DNA from: CAXMST01 sp963700785
GTDB taxonomy: Bacteria; Actinomycetota; Thermoleophilia; Solirubrobacterales; 70-9
Assembly (NCBI GenBank): GCA_963700785.1
Contig: CAVOYZ010000004.1
Location: forward strand, 57,092-121,091
DNA: 64,000 bases
Reading direction: 5' to 3'
Shown here: positions 26,380 through 35,621 of the stretch, piece after piece
Layout: every line of letters starts with the position of its first letter
Position numbering within the stretch: position 1 is the first letter of the stretch
Program-made: the position numbers and the translations under genes
The notes under the pieces: generated by a model
Databases searched by the model: none
The model's input: the letters and a program-made list of their open reading frames with translations, nothing else
What the model was told of the DNA's origin: nothing

Positions 26380-27464
26380 GTGTTCTCCTCTCTCTGGGCG
26401 ACCGGGACCGTGTGCTCCCGACGCCAGCCGACAAACACCTGCCGCCCGCGTTGCTCGTGGGCCTCTCGCGAGGTCTCCTCGAGGTTCTGACGGACGACCT
26501 GGAGCTCCCCTCCTGCCTCCAGCTCGATCATGTAGCGGGTCAACATCCCCGCGTAGGCAACGTCGACGACCCGGCCGCGCTCGACCTCGAGGCCGTCGGG
26601 CTCGGCACCCTCGGCGAGCAGCCGGATCTTCTCCGGCCTGACGGTGAAGCTGACGCCGTCGCGCTCGAGCAGATTCGAGGTGCCCACGAATGCCGCCACG
26701 AACTCGTTCGCCGGGTGCTCGTAGACCGCCTCGGGAGTGCCGACCTGCTCGATCCCGCCCAGGTTGAAGACCGCCAGGCGGTCGGACATCGTCAGCGCCT
26801 CGTCCTGGTCGTGGGTGACGTAGATGAAGGTGATCCCGACCCGCTGCTGGATCTGCTTGAGCTCGACCTGCATGTGCTCGCGAAGCTTCAGGTCGAGCGC
26901 CCCCAGCGGCTCGTCGAGGAGCAGCACCCGTGGCCGGTTGACGATCGCCCGCGCGAGGGCGACGCGCTGCCGTTGGCCGCCCGAGAGCTCGGCCGGCTTG
27001 CGCGAGTCGTAGCCGGAGAGCTGCACCATCTCGAGCGCCTCGCCGCGCCGGGTTGCCCGCTCAGCCTTCGATACCTTCGCCACCCGGAGCCCGAACTCAA
27101 CGTTGTCGGCGACGCTCATGTGCGGGAACAGGGCGTAGTCCTGGAAGACCGTGTTGACCTCACGGTCGTATGCCGCGCGCCCGGTGACGTCGGTTCCGGC
27201 CAGCTCGATCCTGCCGGAGTCCGGCTCCTCGAAGCCGGCGATCAACCGCAGCGTCGTCGTCTTCCCCGAGCCGGATGGCCCGAGCATCGTGAAGAACTCG
27301 TTGCGAGCGATCTCGAGGTCGACCCCGGCGACGGCGACCACATCACCGAACGACTTGCGCAGGGCCCGCAGCCGCACGTCGGGCGCCTCCTCGCCCTCCC
27401 GGCCGCCGCCGACGGGAGGTCCGCTGCCGCCCTCTGTCTGCAGTGTCTGCTCCAACTCGTACAA
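26376..27464 (-). CDS. potA: Spermidine/putrescine ABC transporter ATPase PotA
   Basis: 362 residues: Walker A GPSGSGKTTTLRLIAG, signature LSGGQRQRVALARAIV, Walker B VLLLDEPLGALD, H-loop THDQDEALTMSD, and a C-terminal TOBE domain (about residues 270-350). The annotated start is TTG 27464; a slightly later start is possible because the first 25 residues are not conserved. First gene of potA-D-B-C. Confidence 0.92.
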   Translation of the reverse strand: MYELEQTLQTEGGSGPPVGGGREGEEAPDVRLRALRKSFGDVVAVAGVDLEIARNEFFTMLGPSGSGKTTTLRLIAGFEEPDSGRIELAGTDVTGRAAYDREVNTVFQDYALFPHMSVADNVEFGLRVAKVSKAERATRRGEALEMVQLSGYDSRKPAELSGGQRQRVALARAIVNRPRVLLLDEPLGALDLKLREHMQVELKQIQQRVGITFIYVTHDQDEALTMSDRLAVFNLGGIEQVGTPEAVYEHPANEFVAAFVGTSNLLERDGVSFTVRPEKIRLLAEGAEPDGLEVERGRVVDVAYAGMLTRYMIELEAGGELQVVRQNLEETSREAHEQRGRQVFVGWRREHTVPVAQREENT

Positions 27465-27492
27465 AACCCTCTCGCTCGACGCGCACGCTACT

Positions 27493-27519
27493 CGGATTCA
27501 ATGGCGAAATCCGAATCCG
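27493..27519. promoter_or_regulatory. Operator-like dyad upstream of potA
   Basis: CGGATTC (27493-27499) and GAATCCG (27513-27519) form a perfect 7-base inverted repeat with 13 bases between, in an AT-rich pocket about 30 bases upstream of the potA start. Candidate repressor site for the polyamine operon; no regulator is encoded nearby. Confidence 0.35.
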
Positions 27520-27585
27520 GGATGGACAAGATTGAGCCGCTCGTTGGGACATCGGGGCGCATGCCCGACCGTGCGGCTTGGCCGC

Positions 27586-28353
27586 CTAGGGCAGCTCCCG
27601 CAGCTGCTGCGCCGGGGTGAAGAAGTTGCGGTAGGCGAGCGAGGTCGAGACGAGCGCCGCGATCGCGACGCTGCCCAGCAACACGTAGAGCAGGATCAGC
27701 TGCAGCCGAACGGCGTCGGTCGGATCGGCGCCGGCCAGCAGCATGCCGACCATCGTGCCGGGAAAGAAGATCAGGCCGGTGGTCTTGGTCGAGTCGATCA
27801 GCGTGATCGTGCCCGAGCGGAGCGCCCGCCGGACCGCCGGTAGGGCCGCTTCGCGCGCGGTCGCCCCGAGCGCCAGCGTCGCCTCGATCCGGGGGGCGGA
27901 GTCGTGGAACTCGTCCCCGAGCCGGTTCAGGGCAACGGCCGAGGCGGTCATCGCGTTGCCGACGACCATGCCGCCGACCGGGACCAGGTATCGCGCCTCG
28001 GGCTCGAAGATGCCGAGCCCGACGACCAGCCCGAGCGTCGCGGCGGCGGCCAGCGACAGCCCGATCAGCAGCGGCAGCATCGCGCCCGGCACCCGCCGCG
28101 CCCGCGAGCGCGCGGTGAAGGCCCCGAAGGCGACCATCACGGCGATCAGCGCGAAGACGAACAGCAGGTTGTCCTGGTCGAAGATCAGGGTGATCACGTA
28201 GCCGATCGCGACCAGCTGGACGAAGCTGCGGATCACGGCGATGCCGATGTCGCGCTCGAGGTCGGTCTGGCGCCAGGCGGCGATCGCGACGGCCACCGCG
28301 ACCAGTACCAGCGAGGCGGCGACGTCGACGAGGCTGACGTCGATCGTGCTCAT
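27586..28353 (-). CDS. fetB: FetB/YbbM-family ABC permease (UPF0014)
   Basis: 255 residues and seven predicted helices. Family signatures: AVIRSFVQLVAIGYVI, VGGMVVGNAMTASAVALNRL, EATLALGATAREA and STKTTGLIFFPGTMVGMLLAGADP. In E. coli FetAB is linked to iron homeostasis; the substrate here is not shown. Start overlaps the fetA stop (ATGA). Confidence 0.9.
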   Translation of the reverse strand: MSTIDVSLVDVAASLVLVAVAVAIAAWRQTDLERDIGIAVIRSFVQLVAIGYVITLIFDQDNLLFVFALIAVMVAFGAFTARSRARRVPGAMLPLLIGLSLAAAATLGLVVGLGIFEPEARYLVPVGGMVVGNAMTASAVALNRLGDEFHDSAPRIEATLALGATAREAALPAVRRALRSGTITLIDSTKTTGLIFFPGTMVGMLLAGADPTDAVRLQLILLYVLLGSVAIAALVSTSLAYRNFFTPAQQLRELP

Positions 28354-28994
28354 CCGGCCGAGCCCGCCGCGACCGGGGACGGCTCGATCGAGATCGAGGC
28401 ATCGGTCAGCCGCTCCGCCTGCATCGGGTCGTGGGTGACGACCACGAGCGAGAGGTCGCCGCGCCGCCGCAGCCGCGACAGCGCCCGCTCGACGGTCGCA
28501 GTCGCCGTGGCGTCGAGCGCCGACGTCGGCTCGTCCAGCAGCAGGACGCTCGGCTCGACGGCGAGGGCGCGCGCGAGCATCACCCGCTGCTGCTCTCCGA
28601 CCGAGAGCTTTCCGGCGTCCCGCTCCAGATAGCCCGCCTCGAGCCCGGCGTCGGTCAGCGCCCGATGGCGGTCGGTCGGCTCGTGCCGGGCGACCCGAGC
28701 CGCGTAGGCGAGGTTGTCGGCGACCGTTCCGGGAACCAGCGCCGGCAGCTGCGGCACCAGCATCACCTCGCGGCGCAGCGCCAGCACGTCGAGCTCGGTG
28801 ATCGGCGTTCCCCGGTAGAGGACCCGTCCCGAGTCGGGGTCGGCGAGCCGGTTGAGCAGGCGCAGGAGGCTCGACTTGCCTGATCCGGAGGGGCCGACCA
28901 CCGCCGTCGCACCCTCGGCGATCCGGGCGCTGAATCGATCGAGCACCAGCTTCTCGCCCCGCGTCAGGCTGACGCTCTCGATCTCGAACAGCAC
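28350..28994 (-). CDS. fetA: FetA/YbbL-family ABC transporter ATPase
   Basis: 214 residues: Walker A GPSGSGKSSLLRLLNRL, a signature motif that deviates from LSGGQ (LSVGEQQRVMLARALA), Walker B LLLDEPTSALD, and H-loop THDPMQAERL. LSVGE is usual in this family. Start GTG 28994 was chosen because the first beta strand (LFEIESVSL) begins there and a -10 lies 6 bases upstream. Confidence 0.88.
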   Translation of the reverse strand: MLFEIESVSLTRGEKLVLDRFSARIAEGATAVVGPSGSGKSSLLRLLNRLADPDSGRVLYRGTPITELDVLALRREVMLVPQLPALVPGTVADNLAYAARVARHEPTDRHRALTDAGLEAGYLERDAGKLSVGEQQRVMLARALAVEPSVLLLDEPTSALDATATATVERALSRLRRRGDLSLVVVTHDPMQAERLTDASISIEPSPVAAGSAG

Positions 28995-29000
28995 CGCGCC

Positions 29001-29006
29001 ATTATC
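29001..29006 (-). promoter_or_regulatory. -10 element for fetA-fetB (leaderless)
   Basis: GATAAT on the - strand, 6 bases before the GTG start. Confidence 0.45.
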
Positions 29007-29073
29007 CGGGCCCTGGCCAGCGGCCGGCGCAAGATCGCGTGCGCAACGACCCACACCTCGAAGGACCCGGCGC

Positions 29074-29079
29074 TAAGCT
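29074..29079 (+). promoter_or_regulatory. Possible -10 for the ku operon
   Basis: TAAGCT, 16 bases before the ku ATG, giving an expected leader of about 10 bases. Confidence 0.3.
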
Positions 29080-29095
29080 CGGGAAACTGACCCTG

Positions 29096-29995
29096 ATGGC
29101 ACGCGCGATCTGGACAGGCTCGATCAGCTTCGGCCTCCTCAACGTCCCCGTGAAGCTCTACTCGGCGGTCTCGAGCCGCTCGATCAGCTTCCGCGAGCTA
29201 CGCGAGCAGGACAGCTCCCGGATCCGCCACAAGAAGGTCGCTGAGGCCGACGGTGAGGAGGTGCCCTACGAGAAGATCGTCAAGGGCTACGAGGTCGCCC
29301 CGGAGCAGTACGTCGTGCTCGGCAAGGGCGAGCTCGAGGGTCTGGCGCCGAAGAAGACGAAGGCGATCCAGATCGAGGACTTCGTCGATCTCGACGAGAT
29401 CGACCCGATCTACTTCGATCGCCCCTACTACCTCGGCCCGCAACCGGGGGCCGAGCGCGCCTACGCGCTGCTGGTCGAGGCGATGTCGACCCAGCGCAAG
29501 GTGGCGATCGCCCGCTTCGTGATGCGCAACCGGGAGAGCCTCGCCGCGATTCGCGCGACCGGCAAGGTGCTGACCCTGGCGACGATGCGGTTCGCCGATG
29601 AGGTCGTTCCCCCCGAGCAGCTCGAGGGCCTGCTCGGTGACACCGAGGACGTCGAGCCGAATCAGCGCGAGGTCGAGATGGCGAAGGCCCTGATCGACTC
29701 GCTCGCGGCCGACTTCGACCCCACCGCCTACAAGGACGAGTACCGCGAGGAGCTGCTGGCCCTGATCGAGCGCAAGGCGCGCGGCGAGGAGCTCGTCACC
29801 GTCGACGCCGACGCGCCAAAGCCGACCAAGGCCCCCGATCTGATGGCTGCGCTCGAGCAGAGCCTCGCCGCGGTCAAGGCCGAGGAGCTCGGCGCCGGCG
29901 ACTCCGCTCGCAGGCCGGCGAAGAAGGCCGCCGCCTCCCGCGGGAAGTCGACCAAGCCGAAGGCCAAGAAGTCGCGGGCGAAGGCGGCGAAGTAG
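29096..29995 (+). CDS. ku: Non-homologous end-joining protein Ku
   Basis: 299 residues. Homodimeric ring that binds DNA ends and recruits LigD. N-terminal core begins ARAIWTGSISFGLLNVPVKLYSA; DLDEIDPIYFDRPYYLGP and KVAIARFVMRNRESLAAI are family hallmarks. The C-terminal about 40 residues are Lys/Ala-rich (AKKAAASRGKSTKPKAKKS), a basic tail seen in actinobacterial Ku that promotes DNA binding. ATG 29096 is the family start; the frame is open for 19 codons before it. Confidence 0.95.
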   Translation: MARAIWTGSISFGLLNVPVKLYSAVSSRSISFRELREQDSSRIRHKKVAEADGEEVPYEKIVKGYEVAPEQYVVLGKGELEGLAPKKTKAIQIEDFVDLDEIDPIYFDRPYYLGPQPGAERAYALLVEAMSTQRKVAIARFVMRNRESLAAIRATGKVLTLATMRFADEVVPPEQLEGLLGDTEDVEPNQREVEMAKALIDSLAADFDPTAYKDEYREELLALIERKARGEELVTVDADAPKPTKAPDLMAALEQSLAAVKAEELGAGDSARRPAKKAAASRGKSTKPKAKKSRAKAAK

Positions 29996-30018
29996 AGGTC
30001 GACGGTCGCCGCCTGTCG

Positions 30019-30891
30019 GTGACCAACCTCGACAAGGTCCTCTACCCGGAGGCCGACTTCAGCAAGGGCGAGGTGATCGACTACTACGCCCGGATCGCGC
30101 CGGCGATCCTCCCCCACCTCTCCGACCGCGCGCTGACGGTCACCCGCTGGCCCGACGGGGTCGACGGCAAGCACTTCTTCGAGAAGCGCTGTCCGAGCCA
30201 CCGGCCGGAGTGGGTCAGGACCGAGGCGGTCTGGGCGGGGAACCGCGCCGGCGAGATCGAGTTCTGCGTCTGCGACGATCGTCCGACGCTGATCTGGCTC
30301 GCGCAGCTTGCGGCGCTCGAACTGCATCCGTCGCTGTCGCTCGTCGAGGACGTCGAACGGCCGACCGTGCTGGCTTTCGACCTCGATCCGGGGGAGCCGG
30401 CGACGATCGTCGAGTGCTGCCGGGTGGCGGTGATGATCCGCGGTCTGTTCGCCGGGCTCGGGCTCGAGAGCTTCCCGAAGACCTCGGGGTCGAAGGGCCT
30501 GCAGGTCTACGTCCCGCTGAACTCGGCGACGACCTACGAGACGACCAAGCCCTTCGCCCGGGCGGTCGCCCAGGCGCTCGAGCGCCAGCACCCGGATCTC
30601 GTCGTCTCGAGGATGACCAAGGAGTTGCGGCGGGGCAAGGTCTTCGTCGACTGGAGTCAGAACACGGCGTCGAAGACGACGATCGCGGTCTACTCGCTGC
30701 GCGCCAGGGCCCGACCGACCGCATCGACGCCGCTGCGGTGGGAGGAGGTCGAGTCGGCGCGCGATCCGCACGAGCTGAGCTTCCTCGCCGCCGACGTGGT
30801 CAGACGCTTCGAGAGCGACGGGGACCTGTTCGCGCCGGTCCTCGGGCTCGAGCAGACGCTCCCCGAGACGCTCGCCGGCGAAGCCGCCTAG
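30019..30891 (+). CDS. LigD-type NHEJ polymerase domain protein (stand-alone PolDom)
   Basis: 290 residues, homologous to the polymerase/primase domain of LigD that fills gaps at Ku-bound ends. Starts VTNLDKVLYPEADFSKGEVIDYY; has HFFEKRCPSHRPEW, the metal-binding Asp pair in LAFDLDPGE, SGSKGLQVYVPL, and VFVDWSQN. The usual preceding residues (VEVDGRRLS) are also encoded, in the overlap after the ku stop, but no ATG/GTG/TTG precedes them, so GTG 30019 is used. No nuclease or ligase domain is fused and none is adjacent. Confidence 0.92.
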   Translation: MTNLDKVLYPEADFSKGEVIDYYARIAPAILPHLSDRALTVTRWPDGVDGKHFFEKRCPSHRPEWVRTEAVWAGNRAGEIEFCVCDDRPTLIWLAQLAALELHPSLSLVEDVERPTVLAFDLDPGEPATIVECCRVAVMIRGLFAGLGLESFPKTSGSKGLQVYVPLNSATTYETTKPFARAVAQALERQHPDLVVSRMTKELRRGKVFVDWSQNTASKTTIAVYSLRARARPTASTPLRWEEVESARDPHELSFLAADVVRRFESDGDLFAPVLGLEQTLPETLAGEAA

Positions 30892-32451
30892 AGCGGCTGG
30901 CGCAGGACCGGGTTCCGGGTCGCAGCGACCTCGTCGAGGCGTCGAACCGGCGTCGTGTAGGGAGCGCCCGCGAGAATCTCGGGATCCTCCTCGGCCTCGG
31001 CGAGGATCGAGTCGATCGCGGCGACGAAGCCGTCCAGCGACTCCTTCGTCTCGGTCTCGGTCGGCTCGATCATGATCGCCTCGTCGACGAGCAGCGGGAA
31101 GTAGATCGTCGGCGGGTGCATGCCGTGATCGAGCAGTCGCTTGGCGATGTCGAGCGTCTTCGTTCCCAGCGCCTGCTTCGCCGGCCTGCCGCTGAGCACG
31201 AACTCATGCAGGGGGGTTCGCTCGAAGGCCAGCGGCAAGTGCTTGCCGGCCCGACCCTCGCGCATCCGCGCCAGCAGGTAGTTGGCGTTCAGCACTGCCG
31301 TCTCCGAGGCCTCCTCGCAGGCCGTCTCCGCCGAGGCTGAGGATGTACGCGTAGGAGCGGACGAAGACCCCGAAGTTGCCCTGAAAGCCGCGCAGGCGGC
31401 CGATCGACCGTGGGTGATCGTGGCTCAAGCCGAACCGCGGGCCCGCGCCGTTGCCGGACTCGACCCGCTCGATCCGCGGGACCGGCAGGAAGGGCTCGAT
31501 CCGCTCGGAGACGGCGATCGGGCCCGCGCCCGGGCCGCCGCCGCCGTGCGGCTGGCTGAACGACTTGTGCAGGTTGACGTGAACGATGTCGAAGCCCATG
31601 TCGCCGGGCCTGACCTTGCCCATGATCGCGTTCAGGTTGGCGCCGTCGTAGTACAGGGTCCCGCCGGCGTCGCGGACGATCCGCGTGATCTCGGCGATGT
31701 TCGAGTCGAACAGGCCGAGCGTGTTCGGGTTGGTCAGCATCAGCGAGGCGGTCTCACCGTCGGCCTTCTCGCGCAGGTCGTCGAGGTCGACGCCGCCGTC
31801 GGGCGCCGTCGCGACCTTGACCACCTCGTAGCCGGCCATCGTCACCGAGGCGGGGTTGGTGCCGTGGGCGGTGTCGGGCGTCAGCACCCGCGTGCGCTGC
31901 TCCCCCTCGCCGTTGGCGCCGTGGTAGGCCCGGGTCAGCAGCAGGCCGGCGAGCTCCCCGTGCGAGCCTGCCGACGGCTGCAGGCTGACGTGGGGCAGCC
32001 CGCAGATCTCCGACAGCGCGCGTTCCAGGTGCCACATCAGCTCCAGCGCGCCCTGGGCACGCGCCGGCCGCTGCGCCGGGTGCAGGCGGGCGTGCCCGGG
32101 GAGCGCCGCGACCCGCTCGTTGATCCGCGGGTTGTGCTTCATCGTGCAGGAGCCGAGCGGGTAGAAGCCGGAGTCGAGGTCGAAGTTCCGCCGCGAGACC
32201 CGGTTGTAGTGCCGCACGATCTCCGGCTCGGAGACCTCGGGCAGCTCGGCCGGCTCCGCCCGTAGCAACGAGGCCGGGATCAGCTCCCCCAGCGGCGGCT
32301 CGGGAACCCCGGCCTCCGGCAGCACCGCCGCCCGGCGCCCGGCCTGCGAGCGCTCGTAGATCGTCACCGCCCGCTCGCGCTGCATCGGCGACTCGGTGCA
32401 GGAGCCCGACGGAGGCGCCTGCGCACCCGACTGCGGCAGGGTCCGGCTCAT
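30888..32451 (-). CDS. gcvPB: Glycine dehydrogenase (decarboxylating) subunit 2 (one-base frameshift)
   Basis: C-terminal half of the P-protein of the glycine cleavage system, containing the PLP Lys in HVNLHKSFSQPHGGGGPG. Other motifs: FYPLGSCTMKHNPRINE, DTAHGTNPASVTMAGYEVVKV. The frame fails after YAYILSLGGDGL. The end (EASETAVLNANYLLARM, then GMHPPTIYFPLLVDEAIMIEPTETE) follows in another frame. One extra G around 31311-31315 explains it; the corrected length is 520 residues. Coupled to gcvPA (ATGA). Confidence 0.93.
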
Positions 32452-33845
32452 CGGCTTCCCACCCGCTCGGGGCCTCCACGATCGCCCCGCGCCCCGGTCA
32501 CGGCGATCGCCTGCTCGAGAGCGTCGGCGAGGCGCTCGATATCGGCCGCCGATCGCCGCTCGGTGATCGCGATCAGCAGGCCGTCCGGGTGCTCCGGATA
32601 GTCGGGGCCAAGCGGGATCCCGGCCGCGATCCCGCGCTCGGCGCAATCGTCGAGGACCGCGTCGACCGGAGCGTCGACCGCGATCGCGAACTCCCTGAGC
32701 ACCGGAGCGTCGTGGAGCATCTTCACGCCCTCGACCGCCGCCAGCCGCTCGCGGGCGAAGGCGGTGCGACGTGCGAGCAGCGTGCCGAGCTCGACCAGGC
32801 CGCGCTTGCCGAGCCAGCTCAGATAGATCATCCCACCGAGCGCGTTCAGCGCCTGGGCGGTACAGATGTTGTGGGTGGCCTTCTCGCGGCGGATGTGCTG
32901 CTCGCGCGTCTGCAGCGCCAGGACGAAGCCGCGGCGGCCGTCGACGTCGGTCGTCTCACCCGAGATCCTGCCCGGCATCCGCCGCATGTGCTCCTCGCGG
33001 GCGCAGAAGAAGCCGAACGAGGGGCCGCCGTAGTCGAGCCGCCCGCCGAGCGGCTGACCCTCGCCGACCGCGACGTCGGCCCCCGCCTCGCCGGGCGGGC
33101 GCAGGACCCCGAGCGAGATCGGGTCGCAGGAGACGACCAGCAGCGCTCCGACCTCGTGCGCGGCGGCGGCGAGCGGCTCCAGGTCCTCGACCGCGCCGAG
33201 GTAGTTCGGGTTCTGGACGATCACCGCGGCCGTGTCACCGTCGAGGGCGTCGGCGAGCGCGCCGAGATCGGTGCTCCCGTCCGCGAGCGGAACCGTGACC
33301 ACGTCCGCGCGGTAGCCCTGGCAGTAGGTCGCCAGCGTCTCCCGCGAATGGGGGTGCAGGCCGGCGGAGGCGACGAAGCGCCGGCGCCCGGTGGCGGCGA
33401 TCGCCAGGTACCCGGCCGAGGCGACGCTCGACGGCCCCTCGTAGAGCCCCGCCGAGGAGACCGGCAGCGCGGTCAGCTCCGACATCGCCGTCTGGAACTC
33501 GAACATCGTCTGCAGGCCGCCCTGTGAGATCTCCGGCTGGTAAGGGGTGTAAGGGGTTAGGAACTCGGAGCGCGAGGTGATCGCATCGACGATCGCGGGC
33601 ACGTAGTGGTCGTACATGCCGCCACCGAGGAAGCAGAGCTCCGACTCGGCGTCGGCGTTGCGAGCCGCGAGCTCCCGCAGCCGCTCGTAGACCTCGCCCT
33701 CGGGCAGACCGTCGTCGAGCTGCAGCGGCCTCGCCAGACGCAGCTCGGCGGGCACGTCGGCGAACAGCTCCTCGACGGAGGCGACGCCGATCGCCGCGAG
33801 CATCTGCTCCCGGTCCGGATCGGTGGTCGACGTGTAGCGGGTCAT
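32448..33845 (-). CDS. gcvPA: Glycine dehydrogenase (decarboxylating) subunit 1
   Basis: 465 residues, N-terminal half of the split P-protein: RYTSTTDPDREQMLAAIGV, YDHYVPAIVDAITSRSEFLTPYTPYQPEISQG, YEGPSSVASAGYLA, and YLSWLGKRGLVELGTLL. Works with gcvPB as a heterotetramer. A strong Shine-Dalgarno (GGAGGTGG) precedes ATG 33845. Confidence 0.95.
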   Translation of the reverse strand: MTRYTSTTDPDREQMLAAIGVASVEELFADVPAELRLARPLQLDDGLPEGEVYERLRELAARNADAESELCFLGGGMYDHYVPAIVDAITSRSEFLTPYTPYQPEISQGGLQTMFEFQTAMSELTALPVSSAGLYEGPSSVASAGYLAIAATGRRRFVASAGLHPHSRETLATYCQGYRADVVTVPLADGSTDLGALADALDGDTAAVIVQNPNYLGAVEDLEPLAAAAHEVGALLVVSCDPISLGVLRPPGEAGADVAVGEGQPLGGRLDYGGPSFGFFCAREEHMRRMPGRISGETTDVDGRRGFVLALQTREQHIRREKATHNICTAQALNALGGMIYLSWLGKRGLVELGTLLARRTAFARERLAAVEGVKMLHDAPVLREFAIAVDAPVDAVLDDCAERGIAAGIPLGPDYPEHPDGLLIAITERRSAADIERLADALEQAIAVTGARGDRGGPERVGSR

Positions 33846-33885
33846 ATGCGGTCCACCTCCGGGCCTGGCCCGCGGCGGACCCTGG

Positions 33886-33891
33886 ATGCTA
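33886..33891 (-). promoter_or_regulatory. Possible -10 for gcvPA-gcvPB
   Basis: TAGCAT on the - strand in the 105-base gap between gcvH and gcvPA, leaving a leader of about 35 bases that contains the SD. Weak evidence. Confidence 0.25.
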
Positions 33892-33950
33892 GAGAGGTGC
33901 TCGGCGCCGGCCCCGCTGCGGCGAGGCCGACCGGACGACGCGTCGGGCGC

Positions 33951-34350
33951 TCAGCCCTCGTCGGCCAGCAGCGCCCTGTAGGCGGCCACATCGAGCAGCG
34001 ACTCGGCCTCGGTCGGGTCGCTGAGCTTGACCCTGACCATCCAGCCGGCACCGTAGGGGTCGTCGTTGATCAGCTCGGGGCTTCTCGGCCGCCTCGCCGT
34101 TGACCGCCGTCACCTCGCCCGAGAGCGGTGCGAAGACATCGGAGACGGCCTTCACCGACTCGATCTCCGCGTAGGCCTCGTCACGCGTCACGGGCGAGCC
34201 GACCTCGGGCGGCTCGAAGAAGACGACCTCGCCGAGCGCCTCCTGCGCGTACCAGGTGATTCCAAAGGTCGCGGTGTCTCCCTCGATTCGCGCCCAGTCA
34301 TGCTCGACGTGGTAGCGGAGATCCTCGGGATAGCTCTCTTCAGCGGCCAA
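33951..34350 (-). CDS. gcvH: Glycine cleavage system H protein (one-base frameshift)
   Basis: Lipoyl carrier of the system. The lipoyl-Lys motif is present in VTRDEAYAEIESVKAVSDVFAPLSGEV. After NGEAAEK the frame moves to PELINDDPYGAGWMVRVKLSDP and ends LLADEG at 33951. The extra base is in the GGGG run 34077-34080; corrected length 132 residues. TTG start with GGAAGG upstream. Confidence 0.93.
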
Positions 34351-34382
34351 CTCTCAACTTCCTTCCTGCTCGGCGGCGGAGT

Positions 34383-34422
34383 GTGAACGGTTGCGGGCCC
34401 GAACGCACACCGAAGCGTTCAC
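34383..34422 (-). repeat. Two overlapping inverted repeats between gcvT and gcvH
   Basis: GTGAACG (34383-34389) pairs with CGTTCAC (34416-34422); GAACGC (34401-34406) pairs with GCGTTC (34415-34420). The two pairings share one arm and exclude each other, so the spacer could adopt two states before gcvH. No glycine-riboswitch core is visible. Confidence 0.4.
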
Positions 34423-34455
34423 GCTCTATCAGCTTGCCCTCTTCAATCGTTCTTC

Positions 34456-35542
34456 TCACTTGCTCTTCTCGTAAAGCGGCATCGGCTTGATCTCTGCGGC
34501 CCGCAGCTTGCCCCGGATATCGACCTCGAGCAGGGTCCCGGGCGTCGCCAGATCGGACCGAACGTATCCGATTCCGGCCCCGAGGCCCAGCGAGGGTGCG
34601 AAGGTGCCGCTGGTCAGCTCGCCGACCCGCTCGCCGGCCTGCAGCAGCGGGTTGCCGGCGCGCGGGACGCCGCGCTCGCTGAGCGTCAGCGCGATCAGCC
34701 GCTCGGACGTGCCCTCGGCGCGGGCGGCAGCGACCGCCTCGGAGCCGACGAACTCCGTCTCCTCCTTGCAGCACCAGCCGAGACCGGCCTCGATCGGATT
34801 GCGATCGGGCCCGATCTCGTTGCCGTGGAGGTGGAAGCAGACCTCGAGCCGAAGCGTGTCACGGGCGCCGAGACCCGCCGGCTCGGCGCCCGCCTCGAGC
34901 AGCGCCCGCCAGACCGTCGTCGCCTGCGCCGGCGGCAGCAGCAGCTCGACGCCCGGCTCGCCCGTGTACCCGGTCCCGCAGACCAGTGCCTCCGCGCCGG
35001 CAACCTCGAGCTCGGCGGTCCGCATCCGCGGCGGCAGCTCGCCGTCCGCAAGCCCGGCGACGATCGCTCGCGCCTCGGGCCCCTGGACCGCGAGCATCGC
35101 GTAGTCGGCGGCGACGTCCCGGACCTCCACGTCCCAGCCCTCGGCGAGGTCGCGGAGGTGGGCGACGTCGGCCGCGTGGTTGGCGGCGTTGGAGACGGTC
35201 AGAAAGCGGTCGTCGGCGAGCTTGTAGGTGAACAGGTCGTCGAGGATGCCGCCGTCGGGAGCGCAGAGGCAGGAGTACTGGGCGCCGCCGATCTCGAGCC
35301 GGCTGACGTCGTTGGACAGGGCCCACTGCAGGAAAGGCCTCCGCCTCCGGGCCGCGGGTCTCGATCTCGCCCATGTGCGAGACGTCGAAGACGCCGCAGC
35401 CACCGCGCACGGCCAGGTGCTCGTCCTTGACGCCGACGTACTGCACCGGCATCTCCCAGCCCGCGAACGGGACCAGGCGCGCCCCCGCCCTGCGGTGCTC
35501 CTCGTAGAGAGGCGTCCGCTTCAGCTCACCTGCCGCGCTCAC
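34456..35542 (-). CDS. gcvT: Glycine cleavage system T protein, aminomethyltransferase (one-base frameshift)
   Basis: Folate-dependent release of ammonia from the aminomethyl-H protein. N-terminus LKRTPLYEEHRRAGARLVPFAGWEMPVQYV with CGVFDVSHMGEIE; then the frame moves to FLQWALSNDVSRLEIGG, YSCLCAPDGGILDDL, CGTGYTGEPGVELLLP. The extra T is in the AAA run 35333-35335; corrected length 361 residues. GTG start with a leaderless-type promoter; first gene of the gcv run. Confidence 0.94.
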
Positions 35543-35549
35543 CGCCGGC

Positions 35550-35555
35550 AGCCTA
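35550..35555 (-). promoter_or_regulatory. -10 element for gcvT (leaderless)
   Basis: TAGGCT on the - strand, 7 bases before the GTG start, which leaves no room for a riboswitch in front of gcvT. Confidence 0.45.
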
Positions 35556-35621
35556 TCGGCAGCGACCGGCGAAGACGCCCGGCCCGCCGGGTTGGTGACC
35601 GGGCTCGGCGCCCGGCGGCGA

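Noticed and set aside
35543..35621. Possible glycine riboswitch for the gcv genes
   Set aside because: The gcvT start is only 7 bases from a -10 element, and neither this gap nor the gcvT-gcvH spacer has the conserved aptamer core.
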